From the NCBI GenBank assembly GCA_903903975.1, contig CAIVAS010000164.1, positions 1 through 43,676 on the forward strand: DNA of 43,676 nt. The letters run 5' to 3'. Origin of the DNA: an uncultured Burkholderiales bacterium (GTDB taxonomy: Bacteria > Pseudomonadota > Gammaproteobacteria > Burkholderiales > Burkholderiaceae_E). The position numbers were made by a program, and so were the translations under genes. A model generated the notes under the pieces. It did no database searches. It saw only the letters and a list, made by a program, of their open reading frames with translations, and had not been told where the DNA came from. Positions 14,423 to 22,548 of the stretch are shown here, piece after piece (within the stretch, counting starts at the first letter, position 1; each line of letters opens with the position of its first letter).

Positions 14423-15661
14423 TTGAGCGCCTCCGGCTGTCGCTTCGGCGAATCGATCCTGGCGCGCGCCGAGCGGCTCGCCGCCATCACCCAGGATGCG
14501 CCCCGGGTCACCCGCGCCTACCTCACGCCCGAGCATCGGCGCGCCGGTGAGCTGATCGAGTCCTGGATGCGCGAAGCCGGCATGTCGGTTCACTGGGATG
14601 CGCTTGGCAATGTGGTCGGTCGCTATGAGGGCAATGTCGCCGATGCGCCGGTCCTCATGACCGGCTCGCACCTCGATACCGTGCGCAACGCCGGCCGCTA
14701 TGACGGTCTGTTCGGCATTCTGTCGCCGATCGCCTGCGTGGCAGATCTGCACCGCCGTGGCCTCAGGCTGCCGGTGGCGATCGAAGTGGTGGCTTTCGGC
14801 GATGAGGAGGGCGTGCGCTTCGGTGTCACGCTGATCGGCAGCAAGGCGATGGCTGGCGCTTTCAATCCGGCATGGCTTGACTGCACCGATGCCGATGGCC
14901 TCTCGATGCGCGATGCCCTGAGCGAGTTTGGCGGCGACCCGGATGCCCTGGCCAGCGTCGATCGGCGCGGCAAGGGCGTGGTCGCGTTCATCGAGTCGCA
15001 TATCGAACAGGGGCCGGTCCTGCTCGATGCCGGGCTGTCGCTCGGGGTGGTCACCGCGATTGCGGGTGCAAGCCGCATCCGCTGTGCCGTGACTGGCCTT
15101 GCCGGACACGCCGGCACGGTGCCGATGTCGGCACGACAGGATGCGCTCGCCGCCGCAAGCGAAATGGTGCTGGCGCTTGAGCGGCACTGCACGGTGCATC
15201 CGGGTCTGGTCGGTACGGTCGGGCGGCTGTCGGTGCTGCCGGGGGCGGTCAACGTGATTCCCCAGGATGTCGAATTCACCGTCGATCTGCGCTCAGGTGT
15301 CGATGCGACGCGCCGTGCGGCGCTCGAGGCATTGCGCGCCGAATTCGCGGACATCGCCACGCGGCGTCGGGTCAGGCTCGTTTTCGAGCCCTTTTTCGAG
15401 CTGGTCGCGGCGCCCTGCGACGAAGGTCTGCAGCAGCAGTTTGCCGACGCAATGGCCACCCAGGGGCTGCCGGTGAGGCATCTTCCCTCTGGCGCCGGTC
15501 ACGACGCGATGTCGTTTCCGGCGGTCTGCCCGATCGCCATGCTTTTTGTGCGCTGCGGCAATGGTGGCATCAGCCATCACCCCGACGAGACCATGACCCT
15601 TGAGGACGCCGATGCCGCGACCGAGGTGCTGCTGCGTTTTATCGAACACTTCGAGCCCTGA
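14423..15661 (+). CDS. allC: M20 amidohydrolase, allantoate amidohydrolase / N-carbamoyl amino-acid hydrolase family
   Basis: This dimetal hydrolase is most likely the next step after PuuE: allantoate to ureidoglycine, CO2 and ammonia. It is 412 aa, normal for the family. Metal ligands by motif are His83 in GSHLDTV, Asp94 in GRYDGLFG, Glu128/Glu129 in FGDEEGVRFG, His193 in IESHIEQGP and a late His in GISHHPDE. The dimerisation segment contains the family-typical GLAGHAGTVPMSAR. The start is a TTG at 14423, 7 bases after puuE; no ATG is suitably placed. Distinguishing allantoate from N-carbamoyl-amino-acid substrates by sequence is unsafe, and the assignment leans on the puuE neighbour. A hairpin (GAGCCC-TGA-GGGCTC, 15653-15667) encloses the stop codon. 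Confidence 0.85.
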   Translation: MSASGCRFGESILARAERLAAITQDAPRVTRAYLTPEHRRAGELIESWMREAGMSVHWDALGNVVGRYEGNVADAPVLMTGSHLDTVRNAGRYDGLFGILSPIACVADLHRRGLRLPVAIEVVAFGDEEGVRFGVTLIGSKAMAGAFNPAWLDCTDADGLSMRDALSEFGGDPDALASVDRRGKGVVAFIESHIEQGPVLLDAGLSLGVVTAIAGASRIRCAVTGLAGHAGTVPMSARQDALAAASEMVLALERHCTVHPGLVGTVGRLSVLPGAVNVIPQDVEFTVDLRSGVDATRRAALEALRAEFADIATRRRVRLVFEPFFELVAAPCDEGLQQQFADAMATQGLPVRHLPSGAGHDAMSFPAVCPIAMLFVRCGNGGISHHPDETMTLEDADAATEVLLRFIEHFEP

Positions 15662-15667
15662 GGGCTC
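15653..15667. other. Hairpin enclosing the stop codon of the allantoate hydrolase gene
   Basis: GAGCCC (15653-15658), TGA stop as loop, GGGCTC (15662-15667). It is perfect but short and has no T-run. A role in 3'-end stability is possible; read-through to the next gene cannot be excluded. Confidence 0.35.
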
Positions 15668-15791
15668 CGAAGGTCGGGATGGGGCAGTCGTCCGTCAGTC
15701 CGGCGCGAACTGATCGCCCAAAATTGTCAAACTCAGGAAACATTCTGGCACCATCGGTGTCGTGTATCAGGTCACCGTTTGGAGAACGCCC

Positions 15792-16640
15792 ATGCCGATT
15801 CGCCCGGGTCGATGGTTCGCCGCCGTCGCAGCCGCCGTCGCGCTTGTCCTTCCTTTGTCTGTCGGGGCGCAGGAGTACCGCTTTTCTCCGGTCAACCAGT
15901 ACGGCATCAAGATGACCGCCGAATACTGGAATCCGATCATCGACTATGTGTCGGAAAAGAGCGGCATCAAGATCGTTCTGAAAATCGGCCGGACCTCGGC
16001 CGAGACCACGGCGATGGTGCTGCAGCAGGAAGTCGAGTTCGTCTTCAGCAACCATCTGTTCAGCCCGGAGCGAGAAAAGCTCGGCTGGAAGGTGACGTCG
16101 CGGCGCGATACGCCGCCGATCTTCGCGCAGATCGTGGTGCCGGGCGATTCGACCATTCGTGAACTGGCCGACCTTGCTGGACAGGAGGTCGCGTTTCCGG
16201 GTGCGGAGGCACTGGTCGCCTACAAGATGACCTACGCCGAGCTGCTGGCCCGCAAGATCGATGTTCGGGTGGTCTTTGCCGGCAATATGGATGCGGCCAT
16301 CGTTCAGGCTTTCAGCGGCAAGACCCGCGCCGTCGGTGCCAATTCGCAGCTGATCGAGGGCTATGCCAAGCGCGAGTCGAAGTCGTATCGAGTCCTCTGG
16401 ACCTCCGAGCCCCTGCATGACCTCGCATTGAACGTGTCCGGCAAAGTGCCGGCGCGCGATGCTGCCGCGGTCACCCGGGCCTTCGTCGAGATGGCCAACG
16501 ATCCTCGTGGACGCGAGATCATGGTCAGGGCATCGAAACTCGTGGGACTGCCCGAAAACACCCGCTTCATCGCCTCGGATGGTCACGAGTACGCGACCTA
16601 CCGCAACTTTTTCAAGACGGCGCCCCTTTCGCTGCAATAA
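15792..16640 (+). CDS. PhnD-like periplasmic binding protein, probably the ligand sensor for the adjacent kinase
   Basis: This 282-aa exported protein has a signal peptide (FAAVAAAVALVLPLSVGAQ) and the fold of phosphate/phosphonate-type (PhnD) binding proteins. YRFSPVNQYGIKMTAEYWNPIIDYV at the start and PGAEALVAYKMTYAELLARK in the middle are typical. ATG 15792 with GGAG upstream is chosen; a GTG 30 bases earlier is in frame but less likely. No permease or ATPase follows. Thirty bases downstream begins a membrane hybrid kinase with a periplasmic domain. PhnD-like proteins paired with kinases often act as sensors that hand ligand occupancy to the kinase, as TorT does for TorS. The ligand is unknown; a phosphonate is not implied. 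Confidence 0.85.
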   Translation: MPIRPGRWFAAVAAAVALVLPLSVGAQEYRFSPVNQYGIKMTAEYWNPIIDYVSEKSGIKIVLKIGRTSAETTAMVLQQEVEFVFSNHLFSPEREKLGWKVTSRRDTPPIFAQIVVPGDSTIRELADLAGQEVAFPGAEALVAYKMTYAELLARKIDVRVVFAGNMDAAIVQAFSGKTRAVGANSQLIEGYAKRESKSYRVLWTSEPLHDLALNVSGKVPARDAAAVTRAFVEMANDPRGREIMVRASKLVGLPENTRFIASDGHEYATYRNFFKTAPLSLQ

Positions 16641-16670
16641 GACAGGTCGCCGCTTGAGTTTTCCCGCTGA

Positions 16671-19637
16671 ATGAAGCGTTTCCTCTCCTCTCTCCTGCCC
16701 CGATCGCTTGCCGGTCGCTTCTTCGGCTTGTGTGCACTGTCGGTGGCGCTGACTGCCGCAATTGGTCTGGGTCTGTTCTATCGTTTGCAGTTTGCCGAGC
16801 ATGTCGAAGCCTCGACCCTGATGGCCAATGCCCTCGAGCAGGTACTGGTGCAGTCCATCGCCGACAGTGCGGTGATCGGCGATTACGACACCATCGACAA
16901 GACGCTCCAGAAGGTGATCACGCGCTCGCCTTTTTCGATGGCCTCCTTCAGTGATCTGAAGGGCGGCAAGATCCGCACCGAGAGCTCGGTCGATTTGGTC
17001 AATCCCGCTCCCGACTGGCTGGTGGAGAAACTGGACACTGAATTGCCCCCGATCGTCAGGGTGATCTCGGTGGGCGGGCGCGATTACGGCGTGCTGCGCA
17101 TGAACTTTGATGCCGAGCGGGTGGCGGCCGACATCTGGTCGCTGATGCGCACGGCACTCATAGTGGCCGCCCTCGGCATGATTCTCGGCCTGACGCTGAT
17201 CGGCTATCCGCTGGTGCGCTGGATGCGCAATCTCGACCGGATGGGGTCTTTTGAGGAGAAGCTGCGCGAAGGCGAGATCGATCCTGGGGCGGTGCTGTCG
17301 GCCGATGCGCCGGTCGAGATTCGCCGTGCCTTCGACGTTCTGAGTCGAACTGCCGCAAGCCTTCAGGCGCAGCGCGGTCGCGCCGATGTGACCCTGCAGG
17401 CGATTGCCGATGGTGTGCTGTCGATTGATGCAGGCGGTCAGGTGATCTTTGCCAATCCGGCCGCCGCCGACATGCTCGGACGTTCGGCGGCCGATCTCTT
17501 TGGCAAGTCGGTCGAAGAGGTCTTGCCCGGCACCGGCGGCGATGAGGCCTTGCAAGCCGGCTGGCGCAATCGCCGCATCTCGATGGCAATGGGACAGCGC
17601 GAATCCGATGCGCCCAGCGGCCCGATCCGGATTTTCGATACCAGTCTTTCGCCGATCCGCATCGGCAGCGATGAGCCGATTGGTTTCGTGCTGGTCTGCC
17701 GCGATGTCAGCGATGAGCAGCGGATCCAGGATGAAATACGAGCCCAGGCGCAAAGCAGGCAGGCGACACTCGACTCGTTGCGCGGCGTGTTGCGCGGTCT
17801 GGTGCCGGCGTCGGTGCTGCCTCGTCTGGATCGCGACAACGAGGACATCGGCGCGATGTCGCGCTGGGTGTCTGATCTGGTGTATGAGCGTGAAGCCAGT
17901 CGCGAAGAACTCGTTCGTGCCAAGTCTGCCGCCGAAGCATCGAATCAGGCCAAGACCGAATTTCTCGCCAATATGAGTCATGAGATCCGCACCCCGATGA
18001 ATGCCATCATCGGCCTGAGCGATCTGGTGATGGGCACGCCGCTTGAGCCCACTCAGCGCGAGCATCTGCAACTCGTGCGCACCTCCGCCGATACCCTGCT
18101 GTCGATCATCAATTCGATCCTCGATTTTTCGAAGATCGATGCCAATCAGATGGAACTGGAGTCGATCGCCTTCGATCTGCGTGCGACGGTCGCGCGTGTT
18201 GTCGCGGCGCTGTCGCCCGGTGCGACCGCAAAAGGCCTCAAGCTCGAATTCCAGATTGCCCCGGATGTTCCCGAGGCAGTGGTCGGTGACTCGGTTCGCC
18301 TCGGCCAGGTGCTGACCAACCTGATTTCCAATGCGATCAAGTTCACCCAGCAGGGTTCGGTGACGGTCCTGATTGACGCTGATGATGCGCCAAAAGGCCA
18401 ATTGCGCCTGCGCTTCAAGGTGGTCGATACCGGCATCGGTGTGGCACCCGAAAAAATCGAACGCATTTTCGAGCCTTTCTCACAGGCCGACACGTCCACC
18501 ACGCGCGTCTATGGCGGCACCGGGCTGGGGCTGACCATCTCGCGGCGACTGGTAATGCAGATGGGTGGTGAGCTGCGACTGCGCAGCAGGGTGGGCGTGG
18601 GCAGTACCTTCGGTTTCGAGATCGTGGTGTCGCCGGCAACGGCGGCGATGGTGCCTGCCCCGGCGGCGCTCCAGCCAGCCGCGCTGCCGACACTCGATTC
18701 GCTGCGGGTGCTGCTGGTCGAGGATCACCCGGTCAATCAGAAGCTGGCCACCGCGATCCTGAACAATGAAGGCCATACCGTCGAGGTCGCCGCCAACGGT
18801 GAAGAGGGGCTGGCACGCCTGCGCGCCGGTCAGTTCGATCTGGTGCTGATGGACATTCAGATGCCGGTGCTCGATGGTCTGCAGGCCACGATGCAGATTC
18901 GCGCAGACGAGCAGGGCAGCGCCAGGCGCATCCCGATCATTGCCATGACCGCCAATGCCCTGGTCGGCGATCGCGAACGCTGCCTGGCCGCCGGCATGGA
19001 CGACTATGTCTCCAAGCCTTTTCGCAAAGCCGAGCTGTTTGCGGCCATCGCGCGTGCCATGGCGGCGGTCGGATCGCCTGCGTCGCCTGCGTCGCCTGCG
19101 CTGTACCGCGCCGATGCGCCGCTTGGTGCCGACCAGCGCATCGCCAGTTCATCCGACATGCCGTCCGACATGCCGATGACCCCAAGCGCCCTCGAGCCGC
19201 AGGCGGCGATGCCAATGTCAATGACGATGCCCGCTGTCGCGCAGCCCCGAGTCGACTACGCGGCGGTGCTGGCGGGTGCCGATCAGGACATCATCGACAT
19301 CATCGGCGAGCTCTTTCTTGAGCAGTACCCCGGCAATATCACCGAGATGGAAGAAGCTGCCGCCGATCTTGATCGGATGCGGCTCGCGCGGTGCGCGCAC
19401 ACCCTAAAAGGACTGTTCCGGACATTTTCGGCAGAGCGGGCCGCCGATTTCGCGGCTGCCATCGAGGCATCAGCCAAGGCCAGCGACACGTCGCCCGATC
19501 ACGACTTCGGCCCCGCAATCGGGTCGCTTAAACGCGAGGGTGAGGGCTTTTGCGGGGCGCTGGCCGCGCATCTGGCTGCCGCGCCGACTGCGACTGCCCT
19601 GGCCGAGGGCAACTCGCAGTCGTCAGCAGCCGGCTGA
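16671..19637 (+). CDS. Membrane hybrid histidine kinase: periplasmic sensor, PAS, HisKA, HATPase, REC, Hpt
   Basis: This 988-aa sensor kinase has a first membrane segment at about residues 16-37, a periplasmic part at about 38-158, a second segment at about 161-183, and a PAS domain at about 240-350 (LQAIADGVLSIDAGGQVIFANPAA split over it). The phospho-acceptor is His437 in NMSHEIRTPMNA. The ATPase domain has N-box NLISNAIKF and G-boxes VDTGIGV and GGTGLGL. A receiver follows with Asp728 in LMDIQMP, then a Pro/Ala/Met-rich linker and an Hpt domain with His910 in CAHTLKGLF. This is a full internal phosphorelay, but no response regulator with an output domain is in the window. The upstream PhnD-like protein is the probable periplasmic partner. 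The stop is 2 bases from the convergent amidase stop. Confidence 0.93.
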   Translation: MKRFLSSLLPRSLAGRFFGLCALSVALTAAIGLGLFYRLQFAEHVEASTLMANALEQVLVQSIADSAVIGDYDTIDKTLQKVITRSPFSMASFSDLKGGKIRTESSVDLVNPAPDWLVEKLDTELPPIVRVISVGGRDYGVLRMNFDAERVAADIWSLMRTALIVAALGMILGLTLIGYPLVRWMRNLDRMGSFEEKLREGEIDPGAVLSADAPVEIRRAFDVLSRTAASLQAQRGRADVTLQAIADGVLSIDAGGQVIFANPAAADMLGRSAADLFGKSVEEVLPGTGGDEALQAGWRNRRISMAMGQRESDAPSGPIRIFDTSLSPIRIGSDEPIGFVLVCRDVSDEQRIQDEIRAQAQSRQATLDSLRGVLRGLVPASVLPRLDRDNEDIGAMSRWVSDLVYEREASREELVRAKSAAEASNQAKTEFLANMSHEIRTPMNAIIGLSDLVMGTPLEPTQREHLQLVRTSADTLLSIINSILDFSKIDANQMELESIAFDLRATVARVVAALSPGATAKGLKLEFQIAPDVPEAVVGDSVRLGQVLTNLISNAIKFTQQGSVTVLIDADDAPKGQLRLRFKVVDTGIGVAPEKIERIFEPFSQADTSTTRVYGGTGLGLTISRRLVMQMGGELRLRSRVGVGSTFGFEIVVSPATAAMVPAPAALQPAALPTLDSLRVLLVEDHPVNQKLATAILNNEGHTVEVAANGEEGLARLRAGQFDLVLMDIQMPVLDGLQATMQIRADEQGSARRIPIIAMTANALVGDRERCLAAGMDDYVSKPFRKAELFAAIARAMAAVGSPASPASPALYRADAPLGADQRIASSSDMPSDMPMTPSALEPQAAMPMSMTMPAVAQPRVDYAAVLAGADQDIIDIIGELFLEQYPGNITEMEEAAADLDRMRLARCAHTLKGLFRTFSAERAADFAAAIEASAKASDTSPDHDFGPAIGSLKREGEGFCGALAAHLAAAPTATALAEGNSQSSAAG
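19074..19100 (+). repeat. Three tandem 9-bp units inside the hybrid kinase linker
   Basis: TCGCCTGCG occurs three times in a row (19074-19082, 19083-19091, 19092-19100) and encodes Ser-Pro-Ala three times in frame. It lies in the flexible linker between the receiver and Hpt domains, where length changes are tolerated. It probably arose by slippage. Confidence 0.8.
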
Positions 19638-19639
19638 TA

Positions 19640-21106
19640 TCAGGCGCCAGCCGCCGGGATCTGCCGCCTGACCCATTGTGTGGCCCGGTCATAGGCGTGG
19701 CCCAGCTGCATCACCGCCTGGTCGGCCTGCGGCGGGCCGATCAGCTGCAGTCCCATCGGCAGGCCGCGCGCATCGAAACCGGCCGGCACGCTCAGCGCCG
19801 GCAGCCCGGCGAGCGTCACCCCAGCCACGACTTCCATCCAGCGATGGTAGGAATCCATCGGCCGTCCGTTGATCTCGCTCGGCCAGCGCTGTGTGATGTC
19901 GAAGGGAAAGCACTGGGCGGTCGGCAGCACCAGGAAGTCGTAGCGCTCAAAGAGCGCGAGCACGCGCTGATACCAGGCGGTGCGCACGACGGTGGCCTTC
20001 TGGACGGCGCTGGTACTCATGGCGACGCCCTGCTCGAACTCCCACTGGGTCTCCGGCTTGACCTGGGCCCAGCGGGCCGGATCGGCATGGATCGGCTCGA
20101 AGCGCCCGACATTCGACAGTGAACGCAGCGCGCAGAAGCTGTGCCAGAGCGACTCGGGATCAAAGCCCAGCGGCGTCGCCTCGACCTTGCAGCCCAGGGC
20201 GCTGAAGTCCTGCAGCGCACGCTCGCACAGCGCGAGCACGCCCGGCTCCATGGCCAGATGTCCGTCGTAGTCGCCCAGCCAGCCGATCCTGACGCTGCGC
20301 CAGTGATCGGCGTCGCGCTGCAGACCCTCCGGTCCGATCGCGGGATCCCGAGGCAATGACAGGGGCTGACGCGGATCGAAGCCTGCCTGGGTCGCCAGCA
20401 GTGCGGCGAGGTCAGGAAGATTGCGGGCCATCGGGCCTTCGGTCGAGAGCTGTGCAAAAAACACATCGTCGGCCGGCCACTTCGGCACCCGGCCTCGCGA
20501 CGGACGCATCCCGAAGACATTGCTCCAGCCGGCCGGATTGCGCAGCGAGCCGCCGAAGTCGCTGCCATCGGCCACCGGCAGCATGCGCAGGGCCAGGCTG
20601 ACCGCCGCGCCGCCGCTCGAGCCGCCGCAGGTGCGGCTCGGGTCGTAGGCATTGGGCGTGGCACCGAAGACCGGATTGAAGGTGTGCGATCCCATGCCCC
20701 ATTCGGGCACGTTGGTCTTGCCGATGATGATCGCGCCGGCTGCCTTGATGCGCGACACCATCAGCGAGTCGGTGGCCGGGACATGGTCGCGAAAGAGCGG
20801 CGAGCCCCAGGTTGTGACGATGTCTGCGGTCTGCTCGAGGTCTTTCACCGCATGCGGAAAGCCATGCATCCAGCCGAGCGACTCACCCCGGCCGAGCTGG
20901 GCGTCGCGGGTGTCGGCCTGGGCCAGCAGGTCGGCTTCGTCGCGCATCGAGACGATGGCATTGGCCTGCGCATTGAGCTTGCCGATGCGACCGAGAAACG
21001 CCTGCATCACCTCACGGCATGAGGCGTCGCGCCGATGGATCGTGGCCGACAGTTCAAGGGCGTCGAGTTGGCACAGGTCGTTGGAGGGGGTCGGTGTGGT
21101 CGTCAT
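19640..21106 (-). CDS. Amidase-signature family amidohydrolase
   Basis: This enzyme hydrolyses an amide to a carboxylate plus ammonia or amine. It is 488 aa, typical of the amidase-signature family. The Ser-cisSer-Lys triad is visible: Lys88 in GFPHAVKDL, cis-Ser163 in CGGSSGGAA and nucleophile Ser187 in GSDFGGSLRNPA. The C-terminal LPALSVPAGFDARGLPMGLQLIG is also typical. It starts 2 bases after the DUF3830 stop, so the two genes form a tight pair. It is not GatA: there are no GatB/GatC neighbours, and the sequence around Ser187 (GSLRNPA) differs from GatA. The substrate is unknown; context favours small nitrogenous compounds. The stop is 2 bases from the convergent kinase stop. Confidence 0.93.
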   Translation of the reverse strand: MTTTPTPSNDLCQLDALELSATIHRRDASCREVMQAFLGRIGKLNAQANAIVSMRDEADLLAQADTRDAQLGRGESLGWMHGFPHAVKDLEQTADIVTTWGSPLFRDHVPATDSLMVSRIKAAGAIIIGKTNVPEWGMGSHTFNPVFGATPNAYDPSRTCGGSSGGAAVSLALRMLPVADGSDFGGSLRNPAGWSNVFGMRPSRGRVPKWPADDVFFAQLSTEGPMARNLPDLAALLATQAGFDPRQPLSLPRDPAIGPEGLQRDADHWRSVRIGWLGDYDGHLAMEPGVLALCERALQDFSALGCKVEATPLGFDPESLWHSFCALRSLSNVGRFEPIHADPARWAQVKPETQWEFEQGVAMSTSAVQKATVVRTAWYQRVLALFERYDFLVLPTAQCFPFDITQRWPSEINGRPMDSYHRWMEVVAGVTLAGLPALSVPAGFDARGLPMGLQLIGPPQADQAVMQLGHAYDRATQWVRRQIPAAGA

Positions 21107-21108
21107 GG

Positions 21109-21519
21109 TCAGGCTCGCTCGAAGACCACGTCCTGGGCGCCTTCCCAGAGGACCTTGACGCCCAAGGCACGCAGGTTCTCGCGTCCCTCGGTGATCGTCA
21201 GGAAATGGTTGCCGGCAAGCTGGCCCATCTTCGAGGCAAAGCAGCACGACCCATAGGCCAGGATGATCTCGGTCTCGCTGAAGCCGCCCGGATAGAACAG
21301 GATGTCGCCCACCGACGGATGGCTGGTGTGGTTCTCGAAGCCCACGCCGAGTTCGAAGTCGCCCAGCGGTACCCACACGCCTTCGCCGCTCCAGCGGACG
21401 TGAATCATCTTCTGACGGTAGGGCAAAAGCGCCAGGAAAGCGGCCACGGTTTTCGGGGCGTCGGGATGGGTTTCGGCGATGAAGCTGTGGCCGGCGGCGG
21501 TGATCTTGATCCGGGGCAT
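21109..21519 (-). CDS. DUF3830 family protein (cyclophilin-like fold)
   Basis: This is a 136-aa soluble protein without a signal peptide. It matches the DUF3830 family by its whole length, with IKITAAGHSFIAETHPDAPKT at the start and VGDILFYPGGFSETEIILAYG in the middle; from memory, this family has a cyclophilin-like barrel. Its biochemical role is not established. It is placed 2 bases before the amidase gene, so a role tied to amide turnover, for example substrate or product handling, is inferred. ATG 21519 is chosen because the family begins at this point; the longer frame is a shadow of the divergent hydrolase gene. Confidence 0.85.
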   Translation of the reverse strand: MPRIKITAAGHSFIAETHPDAPKTVAAFLALLPYRQKMIHVRWSGEGVWVPLGDFELGVGFENHTSHPSVGDILFYPGGFSETEIILAYGSCCFASKMGQLAGNHFLTITEGRENLRALGVKVLWEGAQDVVFERA

Positions 21520-21623
21520 GATGGGCTCGGAAGTGGTCGGTGAACCCGATTGTCCCCGAAGATCGCCCCTGCGCCTGTGTGAGGCGAGATAATCGGCACT
21601 CCGACCCGATCGGTTTTCCCGCC

Positions 21624-22409
21624 ATGACCCGCAACCCGACTCGCGCTCCGGCCACACTCGTTTTCGTGCATGGCGCATTTTTCGGGCCCTGGATCTGGGC
21701 CGAGCAACTGATGCCGCATTTCGAGTCGCTCGGTCTGCGCTGTTTTGCCCCCGACCTGCATGAGGCCTGGCCCCAGGCGCAGTGGTCGGCATCGATCGCG
21801 CGAGTGCCGATGGCGCGCTACATCGATCGTCTGCACGGGATGCTGGCCCAACTGAGCGGCCCGAAGATCCTGGTCGGCCATGCCATGGGCGCGCGCATCG
21901 TCGAAGGGCTGATCGGCCGCGGCGCGCGCGATGGCGCGGTGCTGATCGCGCCAACGCCGCCGGACGGCCTGGAGGCTGCGATGCGCGAACTGCTGATGCG
22001 CCATCCGGCGGCACTCTCGCGCATGCTCCTTGACCGTCGTCCGAGGCTGATGTTTGGCGATCCGCTTCATGCCGATCCCGAGCGCCTGTCGCAGTGGCTG
22101 CTCTCGCCCGAAGAGATCCGATCGTCGAGCGGCCTGGTTGATCTGCTTGCCGAGCGCCTTCGTGATGAGTCCTTTGCGGCCTGCCGCGACTGGCTGCGGC
22201 CCTCGACCATGTCGGCCGCCCTGCGCACGATGCCGGTGCTCACCATCGGTGGCCGCGAGGATCCGCTTGTGACGCCAGCGGCCCTGCGTCATGCCGCGGC
22301 GCAGTGGACGGCGACCGCCCATGTCGTGCCCCACGCCGGGCATCTTCCGATGCTGGGCCCAGGGGCGATATCGGTCGCCCGGCATATCGAGCGCTGGCTG
22401 TTCGGCTAG
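21624..22409 (+). CDS. Alpha/beta-hydrolase fold protein lacking the nucleophilic serine
   Basis: This 261-aa cytosolic protein has the alpha/beta-hydrolase fold: oxyanion motif VFVHGAFFGPWIW, the nucleophile elbow near residue 87, an acid at Asp213 in GGREDPLVTP and a histidine at His240 in PHAGHLPML. The elbow reads GHAMG (residues 85-89) instead of G-X-S-X-G: the codon at 21882-21884 is GCC (Ala). The rest of the elbow (KILVGHAMGARIVEG) is intact, so this is a point change and not divergence of the whole site. Ordinary serine-hydrolase chemistry is then not possible. It might be a binding or receptor-like protein, a lyase using the His/Asp pair, or inactive. It is transcribed divergently from the DUF3830-amidase pair, 104 bases apart. 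Confidence 0.85.
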   Translation: MTRNPTRAPATLVFVHGAFFGPWIWAEQLMPHFESLGLRCFAPDLHEAWPQAQWSASIARVPMARYIDRLHGMLAQLSGPKILVGHAMGARIVEGLIGRGARDGAVLIAPTPPDGLEAAMRELLMRHPAALSRMLLDRRPRLMFGDPLHADPERLSQWLLSPEEIRSSSGLVDLLAERLRDESFAACRDWLRPSTMSAALRTMPVLTIGGREDPLVTPAALRHAAAQWTATAHVVPHAGHLPMLGPGAISVARHIERWLFG

Positions 22410-22548
22410 CCGGGCAGTGCCGCGCGCACGCACGCGGTGGCCGCGGGTATCATCGAAGTCGTCGAGCCGAGCCGTCGGCCGTCATCACTGATCGTCACCC
22501 ATCGTCGCCAACGAGCCGCCCCGCCGGGCTCGCGTCCCCGAGGCCATC

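Noticed and set aside
15725-15752. TTGTCA and TGGCAC upstream of the PhnD-like gene as promoter elements
   Set aside because: TGGCAC is not followed by TTGC at the sigma-54 spacing, and no -10 box lies 16-18 bases after TTGTCA.
15639-18401. A 920-codon open frame on the minus strand opposite the PhnD-like gene and the hybrid kinase
   Set aside because: It lies antisense to two well-recognised genes, has a composition rich in Arg, His, Gly and Asp without domain motifs, and is what high-GC codon bias produces on the opposite strand.
19640-21106. Amidase as GatA of the glutamyl-tRNA amidotransferase
   Set aside because: No gatB or gatC neighbours, and the sequence around the nucleophile and the C-terminus fits general amidases instead.
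21551-21593. GATAAT with an upstream TTGTCC as a sigma-70 promoter for the alpha/beta-hydrolase
   Set aside because: The spacing is far too long for a -35/-10 pair, and no better -35 is visible.
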